NCBI RefSeq assembly: GCF_964656455.1
Contig: NC_135722.1
Span: forward strand, 110,800,234-110,864,233
Reading direction: 5' to 3'
DNA: 64,000 nt
From: Halichoerus grypus
Lineage: Eukaryota > Chordata > Mammalia > Carnivora > Phocidae
Shown: piece after piece, positions 1 through 14,520 of the stretch
How positions within the stretch are numbered: the first letter of the stretch is position 1
Layout of the letters: the number at the start of each line of letters is the position of its first letter
Translations under genes and position numbers: made by a program
The notes under the pieces: model-generated
The model's database searches: none
What the model saw: only the letters and a program-made list of their open reading frames with translations
What the model was told of the DNA's origin: nothing

Positions 1-214
1 AAATTGTAATTAGAGCAATGTCTGTTGGGGGTTTGTAACATAGACAGATGTAAGATATATAAAAACAAGACCATCAGAGGGAGGGACAAAGAATAGACTT
101 ACAGGAGTTCTGAATCTCCCTGGAATTAAGCTAGTATAAATCTGAAACAGTTTATGGTAAGTTAAGTTATATATGATATGCTCTCTGCCAACCACTAAGG
201 AAATAACTTTTTAA

Positions 215-3070
215 AATGTAGTGACAAAATCATGAAAGAAATTAAAATGGTACACTGGAAAATTTTCACTAATGCAAAAGAAAGCATTAAGGAGTTAAAA
301 AAGAACCAAAAAGACATGAGACATGTAGAAAACAAAAAGTAAAGTGGCAGATATAGATCCAATTATATCAATAATATTAAATGTGAATGGATTAAACAAT
401 ATAATCAAATGACAGAGATTATTAGACTGGATAAAAAAAACAAAAAAACAAGACCCAAGTATAGGCTATTGATAGGAGACACATTTTATATTCAAAGATA
501 CAAATAGGTTGAAAGTAAAAGGATGGAAAAAATATCTATCATGCAAACAGCAACCATAAGAAAGTCAGAGTGGCTATGCTAATATCAGGCAAAACAGACT
601 TTCAATAATGAATAGAGCAACTAGACAACAAGATCTATAAGGAACAGAAGCCATGAAGATCACTATAAACCAACAGGACCTAGCAGGTGTCTACAGAACA
701 CTTTGCACAAAAGCAGAATACACATTCTTCTCAAATGCTTATGGAGCATTGCCCAGAAGAGGTGACGTGTTAGGCCACCACACACATCTCTAAAAATTTA
801 AAACAACTGAAATCATATAAAATATCTTTTCTGATCACAGTGAAACAAAGCTACAAATCAATATGGGAAGGAAAACTGGAAAAATTACAAACATGAGGAA
901 ATGAACATACTCTAAAATAATCAATGTGTCAAAGAAGAGATTACAAGAGAAATTAGAAATTAGAAAATTAAAGATGAATGAAAACAAAAACCCAGTATTT
1001 AAGAACATATGGATGCAGTGAAAGCAGGACCCAAGGGAAATTTAAGTCTCTAAATGCCCATTAAAAAAAGGATCTTAAGTCAATAACCTAACCTTCCACC
1101 TACGACACTGGGTAAAAACAGCAAACGAAACCTAAAGCAAGTGGAAAGAAGAAAATAATAAAGATTGTGGTGGAAATAAATGACGTAGAAAATATTATAA
1201 GCAATTTGAGGAAATAACAAAACTAAGTTTGGTTCTTTGAAAAGATCAACAAAATTGACAGATTTCTCACTGGACTGACCTAGTTAAAAACAGAAGACTC
1301 AAATTACTAAAATCAGAAATGAAAAAGGGAACATGACTACCAATCTTACAAAAATTAAATGGACGATAAAGGAGTCCTATGAATAACTGTATGCCAGTAA
1401 ATTTGATAACTGAGCTGAAATGACAAATTACTGGAAGGATACAAAGTGACGAAGCTGAGTCAAGAAGAAATAGCCTGAGTTAACCTATAACAAGGTAAGA
1501 GGTTTAATTCATAATCAAAAAAATTATCCATGAAGAAAAGCCCAGACCTACATGTTTCAGTAGTGAAATTAATTAATGCCAATTTTTCACATACTCCTCT
1601 AAAAAATAGAAGAGGAGGGGTCATTCCCCAACTCATTGTACGAGGGCAGCATTACCCTGATACCAAAGACAGACCAAGGTATCACAAGAAAATAAAACTT
1701 CAGAGCAGTATCTTTTGTGCATATGGATGCAAAAATCCTCCAAAAAATAGCAAGCAAAATCCAGCAGCATATAAAGAGAATTACACACCATGACCAAGTG
1801 GGATTTTTCCCAGGCATACAAGGTTGGTTTAACTTCTGAAAATCAAATAATGTAATACACCATATCAATAGAATAAAAAACAAAAGCCATATGATCATCT
1901 CAATAAATGCAGAAAAAGCATTTGACAAAATCCAACCCTGTTGCAAAATAAAAACTACTCAACAAACTAGAAGCAGAAGGACACTTTCTCAACCTGATGA
2001 AAGGTATCCATGAAAACCCACAGCTGATCTCATACTCAGTGGTGAAAGCCTGGATGCCTTCCTCTAAAATCAGGAACAAGACAAACATTTTCACTCTCAC
2101 CACTTCTATTCAACATTGTACTAGAGGTTCCAGCTGGGGCAATTAAGCAAGAATTAATAAGATAAAAGGCATTCAGACTGGAAAGGAAGTAAAACTATTT
2201 CTATGACATGTGATCTTTTATATAGAAAAGCCTAAGGAATCCTCCAAAAAACCTGTTAGAACTAAGTTCAGCAAATATGCAGGGTATGAGTTCAGTATGC
2301 AAAAATCAATTTTAGTTCCATACACTTCAATGAGTAATCCAAAAATGAAGAAAACAATTCCACTTATAATAGTATCAAAAAGAAAAATAATATTTAGAAA
2401 TAAATTTAACAGAAGTAGAAAACTTATAGCCTGAAAACGACAAAACACTGTTGAAAGAAATTAAGCAATTAATCTAAATGGAAAGAGATCTCATGTCCGT
2501 GGATTAGAAGTCTTAATTTTTTTTAAGATTTTATTTATTTATTTGAGGGAGAGAGAGAGAGAAAGAGAGAGCATGAGTAGGGAGGAGGGGCAGAGGCAGA
2601 GGGAGAAGCAGACTCCCCACTGAGCAGGGAGCCCGATGCAGGGCTTAATCCCAGGATCATGACCTGAGCTGAAGGCAGATGCTTAACTAACTGAGCCACC
2701 CAGGCGCCCCAAGCCTTAATATTTTTTAAATGACAACACTCCCCAAATTGATCTACAGGACTCAACACAATCCCTATCAGAATACCACTGGTTTCTTTGT
2801 AGAAATTGACAAGCTGATCTTAACTTCATATGGAAACTCACAGGACTCAGAATAACCAAAATATCTTGAAAAAGAAGACCAATTTGGAGGACTCAGAATT
2901 CCCAATTTCAAAACTTACTACAAACCAAGAGTAATCAAGACAGTGTGATACGAACATGAGGATAGACATATAGATGAATAAAATTGACAGTCCAGAAATA
3001 AACCCATATATCTATGATCAGCTGATTTCTGACAAAGATGCTAAGGCCGTTCAATGGGGAAAGAATAAAA
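215..3070 (+). mobile_element. Degraded L1 (LINE-1) ORF2 relic
   Basis: A-rich sense-strand sequence reads as a decayed L1 ORF2: endonuclease-region text near 360-700 (ATTAAATGTGAATGGATTAA, then GGCAAAACAGACTTT), reverse-transcriptase-region text near 1790-2110 (ACCAAGTGGGATTT..., AATGCAGAAAAAGCATTTGA) and 3' ORF2 text at 2770-3060. Many stops and indels make it inactive. A minus-strand CAN-SINE interrupts it at 2518. The 5' boundary is approximate. Confidence 0.88.
2518..2710 (-). mobile_element. CAN-SINE (tRNA-derived), minus strand
   Basis: Poly-T then CT-rich complement, ending in the inverted SINE head GAGCCACCCAGGCGCCCC. A 10-bp target-site duplication, AAGTCTTAAT (2508-2517) and AAGCCTTAAT (2711-2720), brackets it. 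It inserted into the L1 relic. Confidence 0.95.
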
Positions 3071-4072
3071 TGAAGAAATAAAGCAGAAATGAATACTCAG
3101 GAGTTCCATTTTGTACATGTGGAATGTGACACGCTGGTGAAACCCAAGAGTGGAAATGTCCAGAAGAGAGTTCTCTATTCAGGTCTCGAGCTCAGAGAAT
3201 TCAGGCTGGTAATACAAACGTGCATTTCAAACAATCCGGCCATCGATATTTTTCAGCATTGTTACATAGTCTTGTTTCAAAATCCTCATAGGCAGGGTTC
3301 CTAACCCACATCTTGGAGGGTATGGGGCAGCTTCTCACTCTTCTCCCTTCCCATCCCTGACCACTCTCCTTCTCCAGGGAAATCACAAAGGTCCCGTCCT
3401 CCCTGAAAGCCTTGTCTTTCCCAACTAGAAGTGGATTATGAATTTCAAAGGGGATTCTGGGTTTCCATTTCACTAGAAAGGTCTCCTTGAAGAAACTTCT
3501 TGAAAACATATATTTTAGATCAATAAATTCCCCTTTTTGCCTTCCTTTCTCACATTTTCCGTAAGCAACCTTTTGCAGACACAACTCCCCATTTGGTACT
3601 TCAAAGGAGGCAGGATGGAGTCAGTTTTGCCACGGATGTATGACAGAAATCATCGTAATTGACACACCAGAAATTCCTAACAAATCTAAATTCAGAGCAT
3701 AAGATTAAACAACATGCAGGCACTTTATCAAAATAGTCCCCAAGCCCTTAGATGACCAAGGCGGAGAGTAAGGTAATATATCTGAGAAAAGCACCTCACA
3801 TCTATGGTGCTAGGGACATTGCCAGTAAAGATTAACGGCCAGGAATGATTTCTGTACTGTCTACGCCCATTAATCAATAATAGTCAGTGATCAAACAGGA
3901 GCCCATACAGGAAAGAAACCTAGTTACAGGTCGATCATTTTTACTTGGTATTTAGGTTTCACAAACAAGACCTCAGTCATGAGAAAATGCATGCAATGAT
4001 TTCCACAGGTCCCTAGTACACAGTAGATGCACAATAAAAAGGAAGTTCTTTCCTTAACATTCTAATCCAGCT

Positions 4073-4310
4073 AGTATTTATTGATGGCTTATTATGTGTT
4101 AGGAATCCTGCTGAGTATTTCCTCATATTCTCTCGCTCTCCCATCTGCCTTCTCAACGATCTTGAGAAGTAGGCATCCCTATCTCCACGAAACAGTTAAA
4201 AACATGGCATCTCCGAGAGCTGGGTCATTAGCTCCAGGTCACCCAGCTAACAAGCGGTCCACCTGAGGCTGCGTTTCACACCCTCTGAGTCCAGACCCGG
4301 AGGCCCTCAC
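4073..4310 (-). repeat. MIR relic
   Basis: Inverted MIR: TATTTATTGATGGCTTATTATG at its edge, the CTCAT...CTTGAGAAGTAGGCATCC core, then GGTCACCCAGCTAACAAG. Diverged; boundaries approximate. Confidence 0.7.
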
Positions 4311-4719
4311 CATCGACCACACACAGTCTTCTTCGTTCTTTTCGCCACGTATCTACCGTCAATCAAACACCCACACTGGCGATTCTCACCCTGTCTTTTA
4401 ACTTCCTTTTCTATTATCCTCTGCCAAATCTGCAATAGAACAGTAGACCTTCTCAATCCTAGGCCCTTCTTGCCTGCGTTCTCTGGACTACCTCCACGTT
4501 GTCCGGCCCTCCTTTCTCCACCTCTTCTCAACCTTGCCTCTACTGCAGAATGTTATCCGGAGGAGGAGGTGTGTTGGAAGATCAGGTAAAGATTAAACTC
4601 CTTGATGACTTAGGAGCTCAGATCAAATCACGAAGTTTACTCACGCTCATCCTGGCCAGTCAGTTAATGGTTCTTGGGGCCCTGAGCGTGTCTGTGTACC
4701 AGGCCTGTGCGCGCATGTG

Positions 4720-4865
4720 TGCAAATCGTCTCTCATCCTCATGACCACTGTTTTCCAGATTAGGAAACCGGAGCTCAGAGCACTTTCCCCTATCACAGAG
4801 CCCAGAGATAACAGAGTCAGCTCAAACCCGGAGCCATCCGATTATATGCTCTTCGCTCTATAACA
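4720..4865 (-). repeat. MIR relic
   Basis: Inverted MIR core: CATCCTCATGACCACTGTT, CAGATTAGGAAACCGGAGC, TCACAGAGCCCAGAGATAAC. Partial and diverged. Confidence 0.65.
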
Positions 4866-5520
4866 GAAATCCTCAAATATCTGTCCACAAACCAAGGGCT
4901 AGATTATCACAAAGTTTCCACCAATCCACAGCAAAATAAGAATAGAACAATATTATAAATGTAGGGGGTGTAGTCTGGGTCAGTATAAAGACACATTATT
5001 GGCAAGAACCATCTTTTATGCTGAGATTATGTCCTTTCTGCCTTTTTGGTGTTAAAGTTTCTTTTCTTTGTGAAATGATAATGAAAATAGGTGGTAATTT
5101 TTTTTTTTTTTTTTGATGGCCTGATGGTAATGTCCTTACTTGATACCATGAAAAGTAGGTAACTCTATGGTAGCTTTGTAGGTCCCATCTACATAACGTC
5201 TACCGACAAGGTCCAAATGAAATATTTATATGTTATCAGCTAATCCCGAAATGGCGATTTGTGTTTCAGACCGATACTTTGAAATAGATTGTGTTAAGAG
5301 TAATACTCTTTAGAAAGCAGTTATAGGATAAGCAAAGGGCAGAGAGGAGGCTAGCCCACAGGGCATGGGTCTGTTAAATACATAAGCGGTAGAAGGAGCA
5401 GAGAAAAGAAACAGTGATTTCACAATTTCCCCAAGCATTTTGCCTGGGTTTTTATAAATGTGATTGAGAATTAAAATTCCCAGCTAGATGTTGCTTCTCT
5501 AAAATTTCTCCTGAAAAAAA

Positions 5521-5703
5521 TTTTTTTAAGATCTTATTTATTTTATTTTAGAGAAAGAGCGTGAGTGGGGGGAGGAGCAGAGGGAGAGAATCTCCAGCAG
5601 ATGCCATGCTGAGCGCGGAGCCCCACGCAGGGCTTGATCTCAAGACCCTGAGATCATGACCTGAGCCAAAATCTAAAGTCAGGGGCTTGACAGACTGAGC
5701 CAC
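5521..5703 (-). mobile_element. Older CAN-SINE, minus strand
   Basis: TTTTTTTAAGATCTTATTT tail, inverted CT-rich part, GAGCGCGGAGCCCC..., ATCATGACCTGAGCC and a degraded head GACTGAGCCAC. More diverged than the other copies, and no clear target duplication. Confidence 0.85.
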
Positions 5704-6584
5704 TTGACAGACTGGAACATTTTTTACATATAATATTATTACCTCCGTTATCCTCTGAACAGGTATATATAAGATTTTAGGCGTCACCACCACCTAACCG
5801 AAGCAGACAGATAAAAGAGAAAGATCTTTCTTCCATATCTTTCTATTGGATTAATAACCACTATTCTCTCTTTAAAACATACTCCTGTATTTAAACTGTT
5901 TCTCTCTTCTCAAGAAAAAAGCTATTTGCTCTGTCCTTTGATCCCTTCCAGTCCTCCCCATCCAATTTAAATAGAATACAGCAGACCCCCACTTGGAATA
6001 GTCTCCCTACAGGGAGTCTTTATCAGTCACTTGCTGGGAACTGAGAACACATTTTGCCATAAAACAATATAAATGGTGATGACGTTCTCAACATCCCTCC
6101 CAAATGTTTGCTTACCGTGCACAGAGGTTGGGCAGAGCCCTAGTTTAAAAGCTCAGCCTCTGTCCAGAGCACACAGAGGTGAATGGACACCTGAAAGCCG
6201 GGCCACCGCTCTCCCTGAGCACGGGGTCTCGCGCTCCAGCCCCTCCCTCCGCACTGTCCCCACACCTGCAGGCCCGTCCTCACTCTGCCCTCTCCCCTGC
6301 ATCCCCCTCCCCAAATACTGAAGCTTTAGAATTATCGTCCTCACGCTCTCCTGCCAAAGCTTCCGTTTCCTCCGCACAGCTGTCTCAGGGAAGCGAGAGA
6401 AGAAAGCAGCCTAGCCAACGAAGGTTAATGTGTGAACAATTTTTAATAAGGGACTCCAGATTTCAGACGGTGGAAGGAGGCGAACGTAAGAGATGCAGGC
6501 CATGGGGGGTGGGGGGCACTGTGCCCGGGCTGTTCCTTTGTTTTCCTTCCCGTTCTTCCCTGACCCCACTCCTGAGACGCTGCC

Positions 6585-6660
6585 GTCTCTCGGATGACAC
6601 AGGTGCCCGATACCGCGGTCTCTCGGATGACACAGGTGCCCGTCCCGCACGCGGTATCGG
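6585..6660. repeat. Direct plus inverted short repeats
   Basis: A 25-bp unit beginning GTCTCTCGGATGACACAGG occurs at 6585-6609 and again, exact, at 6618-6642 (33-bp period). The 11-mer CCGATACCGCG at 6607-6617 is repeated as its exact inverse, CGCGGTATCGG, at 6650-6660. It lies in a CpG-rich part of the MMP20 intron. Confidence 0.9.
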
Positions 6661-7705
6661 CGTTTCTGATGAGGGGAACACAGGGAATGTTTTCCATCTC
6701 TGTGCTACAGTGACTCGCAGAGCTCGGTTTTCCCCTTGGCCCACTGGAAGGTTCTAATGACCCTCCCGAAAAGGGCATCTGGAACAGTCAGCCTCCACTC
6801 CTGTCCTCCACACTCCCCCAAGCAGCTCAGCCCGCTAGTCACACTGGCCCGAATACTTCTTTGCCAACGTGCAGTCCTGCTCAGGGTCAAGAGGGATCTG
6901 TCCCCGGCCATGGGAGAGGAGGTGGGCGTCTGCGGCTGCGGGAAATGGCTCGGGGCTCCAGGCACCAGCAGAAACCGTCTGACCTCTTGGTGGGAGAAGA
7001 GTGGGGTGTCCACCCTGGGAATGCCCCGCCGGGGGCTCTGTGCCGACGAAGAAGGAACTTTCCACTCTTGAGCCTGCCTCCGTCCTGAGCCCATACCCGT
7101 CATGCCGATTCACACGAGTCAGTCTTCTGTACACGGGCAGCAGGGGCACGAAGACGCGCATTAAACATTCTTCAGAGTCGTCGTTGTGTGGTAGCTGCTG
7201 ATCCAGAAAGAGAAACCTAATCTACTATTTGGTCAGGTGTATCATGTTCCCAGGAAACAAAAGCAATTTAATTCCATTCACCTGATTGAAAAGGCAGAGG
7301 CTCAGTTATCCGAGATTTTCTTGCTACTTATCTTTACCTACTGACTGTTTGCATATGTGTTTATTCATTCGTTGTGCGTTGTTTGTCCAGTCCCTCTACC
7401 GATACAGAGCAACGGAGCCCATGGATAAAAGTCCACGAAGGGCTCTCAGCTGAGTCTTGGATAAGAATCCAAGCCCAGAAGTACTTACATGGAGTGGGGT
7501 GGGGGAGCACTGCAACAGAGAATAAAGCAGCAAAAATACATGTAGAGTTCCTTTTGAAAGGCAACATATCTTTTTTTAATTATAGGAACATGTTGCTATA
7601 ATATATACATAATTCTAAGACTAATTCTAAGAATATATCTATTTACAGACTATTTAGAGCAAATGAGCAGTCCTAGAATCTAAGGAACTTGGGAGAGAAG
7701 TGATA

Positions 7706-8064
7706 TAGTGTGCGTGTGCGTGTGTGTGCATATGTGTGTGTGCACACGTGTGTGTGTGGGTGCGTGTGTGTGCACACGTGTGCGTGTGGGTGCGTGTGTG
7801 TGCACACTGTGCGTGTGGGTGCGTGTGTGTGCACGTGTGTGCGTGTGGGTGTGCGTGCATGTGTGTGCACACTGTGCGTGTGGGTGCGTGTGTGTGCACA
7901 CTGTGCGTGTGGGTGCATGTGTGTGCACACGTGTGCATGTGGGTGCGTGTGTGTGCACACATGTGCGTGTGGGTGTGTGTGCACGTGTGTGCGTGTGGGT
8001 GCGTGTGTGCACACACGTGCATGTGCATGCACGTGTGTGCACACGTGTGCGTGTGGGTGGGTGG
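7706..8064. repeat. Compound TG-rich micro/minisatellite
   Basis: About 360 bp of alternating TG/CG/CA built from variants of a 24-30 bp unit (GTGTGTGCACACGTGTGCGT, then GTGGGTGC). Purine-pyrimidine alternation with many GTGCACAC palindromes makes it a strong Z-DNA candidate. All six frames are open only because of this composition; it encodes nothing. It ends about 130 bp before the MMP20 exon 9 acceptor. Confidence 0.95.
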
Positions 8065-8172
8065 GTGTGGCAGGCGAGGCACAGAGAGACACACAGACAC
8101 ACATCTAAAGTAAGTCATAGCCTGGCTAATGATGCACTGTGTCACCTACAATCAATAAAAACCTCTTGTTAA

Positions 8173-9379
<1,207 letters not shown>

Positions 9380-10934
9380 TCAGAAGGTCTAGTGTTTTCT
9401 GGGGAGTGTTCATGACCGCCAGCAGCTGGTCCCTGGACCGCAAGGACTAAAGCAGGATGTAGGATAGGGATTCTTCCCACGGCCTTCAATCCTAAGGGCA
9501 ACTTAGAGTTCATCGAAAATAATTAAGCTTCTAAATGTTGTCATGGTTGCAGATTCATAAATCTAATCTAAATGGGCAATTTCCGTATGGTCAGCTTCAC
9601 ATAAAATCAGAATTGACACAATGCTCTCTTCCATGAGACACCCACTGCCTTTTTTTTCTTACCTAATATACGGAGGCAAATTGATAAATTTGGTTTTTGT
9701 TACCAAGAAGACACCTATTTGTGGATTCCCTACACGTATTATAACTCTAATAGACAACATCATTGCCGTACAAACTGTAATTACTCTTTATAAGCAGTGG
9801 CTTTTGTGGCCCCTGCATTCATTGTGATGAATACAAATCTGTCTGTCTTTACCTTGGACACATCACAAACAAAATACCGTGTAAATCTTGTTTCTCGTTG
9901 TTTGTTGATTAGCTCCGTGTACTCACTGGTCTTTGAAGTAGGTCATAGCAGGCAAACCTATTCAAATGCATTTTCACGCTAGGCAAGAGATGGACACTTG
10001 GCAAGAGGAAAACTTTTAACAAAAGCCATAAAAATGTCTAAGAACAGTTCCTCATTTCTCTTAATATTTACTAGCTTCAATCACACTTTATTTGGCAACA
10101 AACTGTACCTAGCGGAAACCCAAAACCCGAGAGAGTATCGTGAGCACGCACACCCAGGAGAAGTAACAGTAACTCACTGCATTTCCTGCTTCCTGACAAT
10201 AAAACACCCACCGAGAACCATCTTTAACCCTTCCGAGGGAGTCTCTCCGGAGTGGTTTTCCATTTAGGGGAGTCTCTCTGTTTAGTTTTTCCTACTTCAA
10301 GCTAAGCCTTTTCTCTTTCTTACCTACTCATCAGTACAGGGAAAACACAGCTGTTTGTCATTGTTATGACTTTTTTTAACCTTACCCTCTAAAATGTAAG
10401 GATTCTAAAGATTAAGTGAGTCTAAAATTAGGTGATAAATACATTTAGCGTACTTCATGGGCCGCCTGGAACACCCACAGCACTCCACACATTAGCTGTT
10501 GCTGTCACCATCACTGATTAAACTGGTGTCACCGGATGAAGGAGGGGTCGGGCCGTTCCTGGCCGTGACTCCCAGCCTCCCACTTGGTTTCTGTTACTGA
10601 AAGTGGCTATTTATACAAGCAGATGTTGAATCTTTGACGGTTGAAGACAAACTCTAGCACGCTTGCTTTCCCATGTCAACTGCCTTGATTGAGGAAGCAA
10701 AGCCGCTTTTGCAAAAACAGCCAGCGGAGGAGACGTGCGTGATGGCAATGAGCACGGAGTAAAAGCAGCCTGGAGCTCTGAAACGCTAAACACAGAGTTA
10801 GCAATAAACGAGCGGTTCCACTCCTGGACGCACAGCTGGGACACCCGAAGACGCGCGCACAAACGTGGATGAAGCTTGAAAACAGGACGCTAAGAAACCA
10901 GACGCAAAAGGCCACCGACCCTAGGCTTCTGTTT
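9380..10934. other. MMP20 3' UTR and intergenic, nothing else recognised
   Basis: Contains the unresolved MMP20 3' UTR. Beyond it I see no clear repeat or coding potential before the L1 tail at 10935. Confidence 0.5.
10198..10203 (+). terminator. MMP20: Candidate polyadenylation signal for MMP20
   Basis: This is the first AATAAA hexamer I noticed downstream of the MMP20 stop codon, about 820 bp after it. It is only a candidate: the sequence does not show where transcripts end, and a variant signal nearer the stop is possible. Confidence 0.25.
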
Positions 10935-11195
10935 CTATGAAATGTTCGGAATCAGAAAATCAGAGACGGAAAGCTGATGGGTGCTTGCCAGGAGTTGGGG
11001 GAGGGGCGACGGACAGTGACCGCTAAGGGGCGGGGGTTTCTTCGTGGGGTGATGAAAATGTTCTAGAAGTGATGATGGTGATGTTTGCACAACTCTGTGA
11101 ATATACGAAAAGCCATCGAATTGTACATTTTAAGTGGATAAACTGGATGGTTTGTGAACTGCATCTCAATAAACCTGTTGTCTTAATAATAATAA
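10935..11195 (+). mobile_element. L1 3' UTR fragment
   Basis: Typical old L1 3' end: GGTGATGTTTGCACAACTCT, GTGAATATACGAAAAGCC, AATTGTACATTTTAAGTGG, then CTCAATAAACCTGTTGTC and an AAT-rich tail. Confidence 0.85.
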
Positions 11196-13689
11196 TAAGC
11201 AAGGAGCTCCAGGTTATGTGATGATCTCTGCACGGCGCGACCTGGCTAACTGGGGCAGGGACCACACGGCAGTGAAGCATTGGCCCGAAGACATCTGGGG
11301 CTGAGTCCACCGGCCAGACGTCCCCTGGAGCCCGGGGCTCGCCCGGGGGCACGCACAGTGTAGACACTTCACTAAATAAATGGACGTTACTGAAAGCAAA
11401 ACAGCATGTGCTCTGAGGTCTGACTGGCTGCAAACCCAGATCTGTTCTTTTTAGCTGTGTGGTGTCGGTCAGTTCCTTAATCTGTCTCAGTTTCTTCCTT
11501 TGTAAAATTAGAATGGAATAGTCCTTACGCCCTAGAGATATGTAGAGGCTTATATATATATAAGCCGAAATATACAAAGCCCTTAGATCGTCCCTGGTGC
11601 TCTTCAGGGGCTCTGTAATTGCTGTTTTGAAGCAATTCGAAATAATTTTGTTTTGAGATATTTCGGGCAATTTGTATATATCCCTCGAGATAGCTGAAGA
11701 CACACGAGCTATATGGCACCACGAAGATTGATGACCAGTGACCTGAAATTTTTCCCTTCCAAACTCCAAATGAAATCAATAATTAAATAATATCCTGACT
11801 GTTGTTAATTCCCATCCCTCAAGACTAATTCTTATAAATTATTATTCCTTTGTTGAGTCAGAGAACTTCTGGCTCCCAGACACAGTGGTCCGTATTCTGG
11901 AAAGACAGGCTCTCTAGCCCACAAGAAACATTGACTGTTTGTGTCAAAACTCACTTGGGATATATACGTGCTCGCCTGAAACAATTTTGTGTCGAAACAC
12001 TTTATGACATATATTCCTCGCTTGGCTTCAGAGTAACTGAGGGCAAGCATGTTTTGTTAAGTAACAGTTTCAAACAGAGTGTTGTTCAATGGCTCCTCTT
12101 GAGATCGAGAGTAAGCAGAATGGAGTTTTCTTTCTGATGACCTGTGTAATTGTCCTATTAACCTCAGGGGTAACTATTTATGGGCGGCCGGAAAGCTCTT
12201 GGAAAGCACCAGAGGTGCTACTAAGGACGAGTGGATTCGCCCAGGTGGGGAGCTTCCCTAAGAGCTGTGCCCTAAGGTTTCTGTGGCTAGAACCAAGCTC
12301 GCTTCCAGTCAGCCTGGTGTGAAACGGCAGACCCAGCGGGTCCGTCCGGTCCTCTCTTCTTTTCCCCATGGTCATTTGGAAACGCCTTAGACCTCCGTCT
12401 CACGGGGCAGATGGCAAACGAACTATGCAGGTTTTTATCTGGAATTCTGTTTGATATATTTTTAAATTATCACAGCACCTTCAAGTGCTTTTGTTTCTAT
12501 ATTATCCAGGTGTCTTCTTGTTATTCTTGGTTTTAGCCTTGTCCTTCTATAGACAATGATATGGGAGGTTTTTTGTGAATATTCATAGCTAAATTACCCA
12601 ACAGAGAGCCATTTGAGAAAAAATGCATAGTGCCGGTCAACAGGTTGGAGTTTTAGACTCCCATACAGAGCATAGGAGAGTCCAAGCCAAAGATTTTCTG
12701 TACGTCACCCCTATAGACCCGAGTAAAAGGAAGAGAACGATCCTCCAATCATTTCCATCTGCTGAACCTGTCCTTGGTGCCCTTCCCAACCCCAAGTGGA
12801 TTGTGGGCGTGACCGGACGAAAGCACATCCTGTTGTACCCATAACGTCCCTGCCTTGCTCCCACCACCTACACTCTTGTCATTGAAATAAGAACAGAACC
12901 GGGAAGACTGCTGGTGAATAAGTTATAGCAGGAAATTGGTGAATGACTCTGGGTTCTGAACGAGCCTTCTTACAATGCACACGTCCTTCATCTCTCCGCC
13001 ATGAATCCCTTCCTTTAGTTCAGGGCATCATTTCAAATGGTTGGGGATGAAATAAAACTTCTGTTGTGCAATGCAGCATGTTGTCCTGACAAGAGAGGGA
13101 GAGGAGAGATGAGAAGAGAGAAGGACAGAGCGACTCAGTGAGAAAACATTTGCAGAGACCAGTTGAGAAATGGAACATATAAATCCATTTTAGATCATCA
13201 GCAGTGGGAAGGGGAAAAAAGCATGTCTGTGTAAGTAGCCAGCAATTTGTTTATCCTTGAAAATCCCAGGCCTGTAAAGCAACGATGAGCAATGTGAGCT
13301 TCTGGGGCTGGGCAGTAGATGTGTTTACAGCTCCCTCTCCCAAGGCCGGGAGGCCAGGAGTCCAACGCGAGCCCATCACGAAAACCGCTGACCTGTGGCG
13401 GATACGTTTCCACACTGTAGACGATGACTCTGCCAAGTGCCAATTTCTGGACGTCGGGGATGTTACCGGCAGTTGCTTTGGAAAGATTTTGTCTCTTCCC
13501 TAGAAGAGCTTTATCTCCATAAAAAATCCCGTTGGCCTTCCTGAAGGATCTAGCCACCCAGTGTCTCCACCCTCTGCGTTCACTCTTAGTCCATTCAGAA
13601 CTTTTGCGAAGCGTTTATGCTGACACCGACCTGGGCTCAGCTGCGTTCCGGTGGGAGCTTTTGCCCCCAAGGAACACACACACTCTGAT
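11196..13689. other. Intergenic with one MIR
   Basis: A MIR relic lies at about 11400-11525 (+): CTGTGTGGTGTCGGTCAGTT, CTCAGTTTCTTCCTTTGTAA. In the rest I recognise no gene or repeat. Confidence 0.5.
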
Positions 13690-14520
13690 GGGAGAGACAG
13701 TCACTATTCCAGTGAATAAATAATTGTAGATGTAATGAAAGATACTGAGCGTGCTTTGAGAAAAACAAAGCAGGGAAGAGGGTAAAGTGTGTTGGAGTGC
13801 CATTTTACTAACGTGTGTTTGGGGAGACGACTTACTGAGTTGGGGATATCCATTCAGAGACGTGAGGAAAGGCAAGGAGGAGCCATGGAGGCCCCTAGTT
13901 TGAGGCCGAGGAAGCAGTAAGTGCGAGGAAGGGGCTGGGCAAATTTGAGGCCCAGCAGGAAGGAAGGTCCATCTGGCGGGAGGCCGTGGGGGGAAGACAC
14001 TCAGACGGAGGGAGGTGGGGAGGGCAGACAGCCGGACGGCGCAGAGCCTCGCTGGCCACCAAAGGAGATCAGTTCTGCACTAATTAGACGAGCGGGGTTC
14101 TGAGCAGGTGCATAACATGATCTCACTTAAGTTTCGGAGAATCACCCTGGCTGCTGGGTGGCAAACATCTTGTAAGAGCGAGGGGGCGCGGGGACGCCAG
14201 ACGGTGGTTTTCTTCCAGGGCAGAGACAGGGACGGCGCTGACCAAGGAAACAGCCACACAGACACTAGCAATGGTCAGACAGAGGAGAATTTCTAGGTAA
14301 AACCAGCAGGACTTGCTCCTAACGTGTTTTATGGAATTAAGAAAAAGCACAGAGTAAAGAATGACTCCAAGGTTTTGGGGCTTAGTGAGTGGGAGAGCGG
14401 TGTGCAATCTGGAATCAGCTGGGTGTCAGTTGCCCATTCAACGGGCCAGGGGGGAGGCCGGACCAGGTGGACAGATGGGGACCCATGAGTTCCAGGAGGA
14501 GGTGGGGCTGGAGACAGACC
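13690..14520 (+). repeat. Ancient mammalian interspersed repeat, family not named
   Basis: Recognisable text of a widespread old repeat: ...AACATGATCTCACTTAAG, ATCACCCTGGCTGCTGGGTG, then ATGACTCCAAGGTTTTGGGG about 220 bp later. Diverged; boundaries approximate. Confidence 0.5.

Noticed and set aside
7654..8172. Open frames of 108-163 codons on both strands, rich in Cys/Val or His/Thr
   Set aside because: All six frames are open because the DNA is a TG-rich tandem repeat. The products are pure repeat translation.
11023..11769. 248-codon minus-strand frame
   Set aside because: It runs through an inverted L1 tail and a MIR; no recognisable domain.
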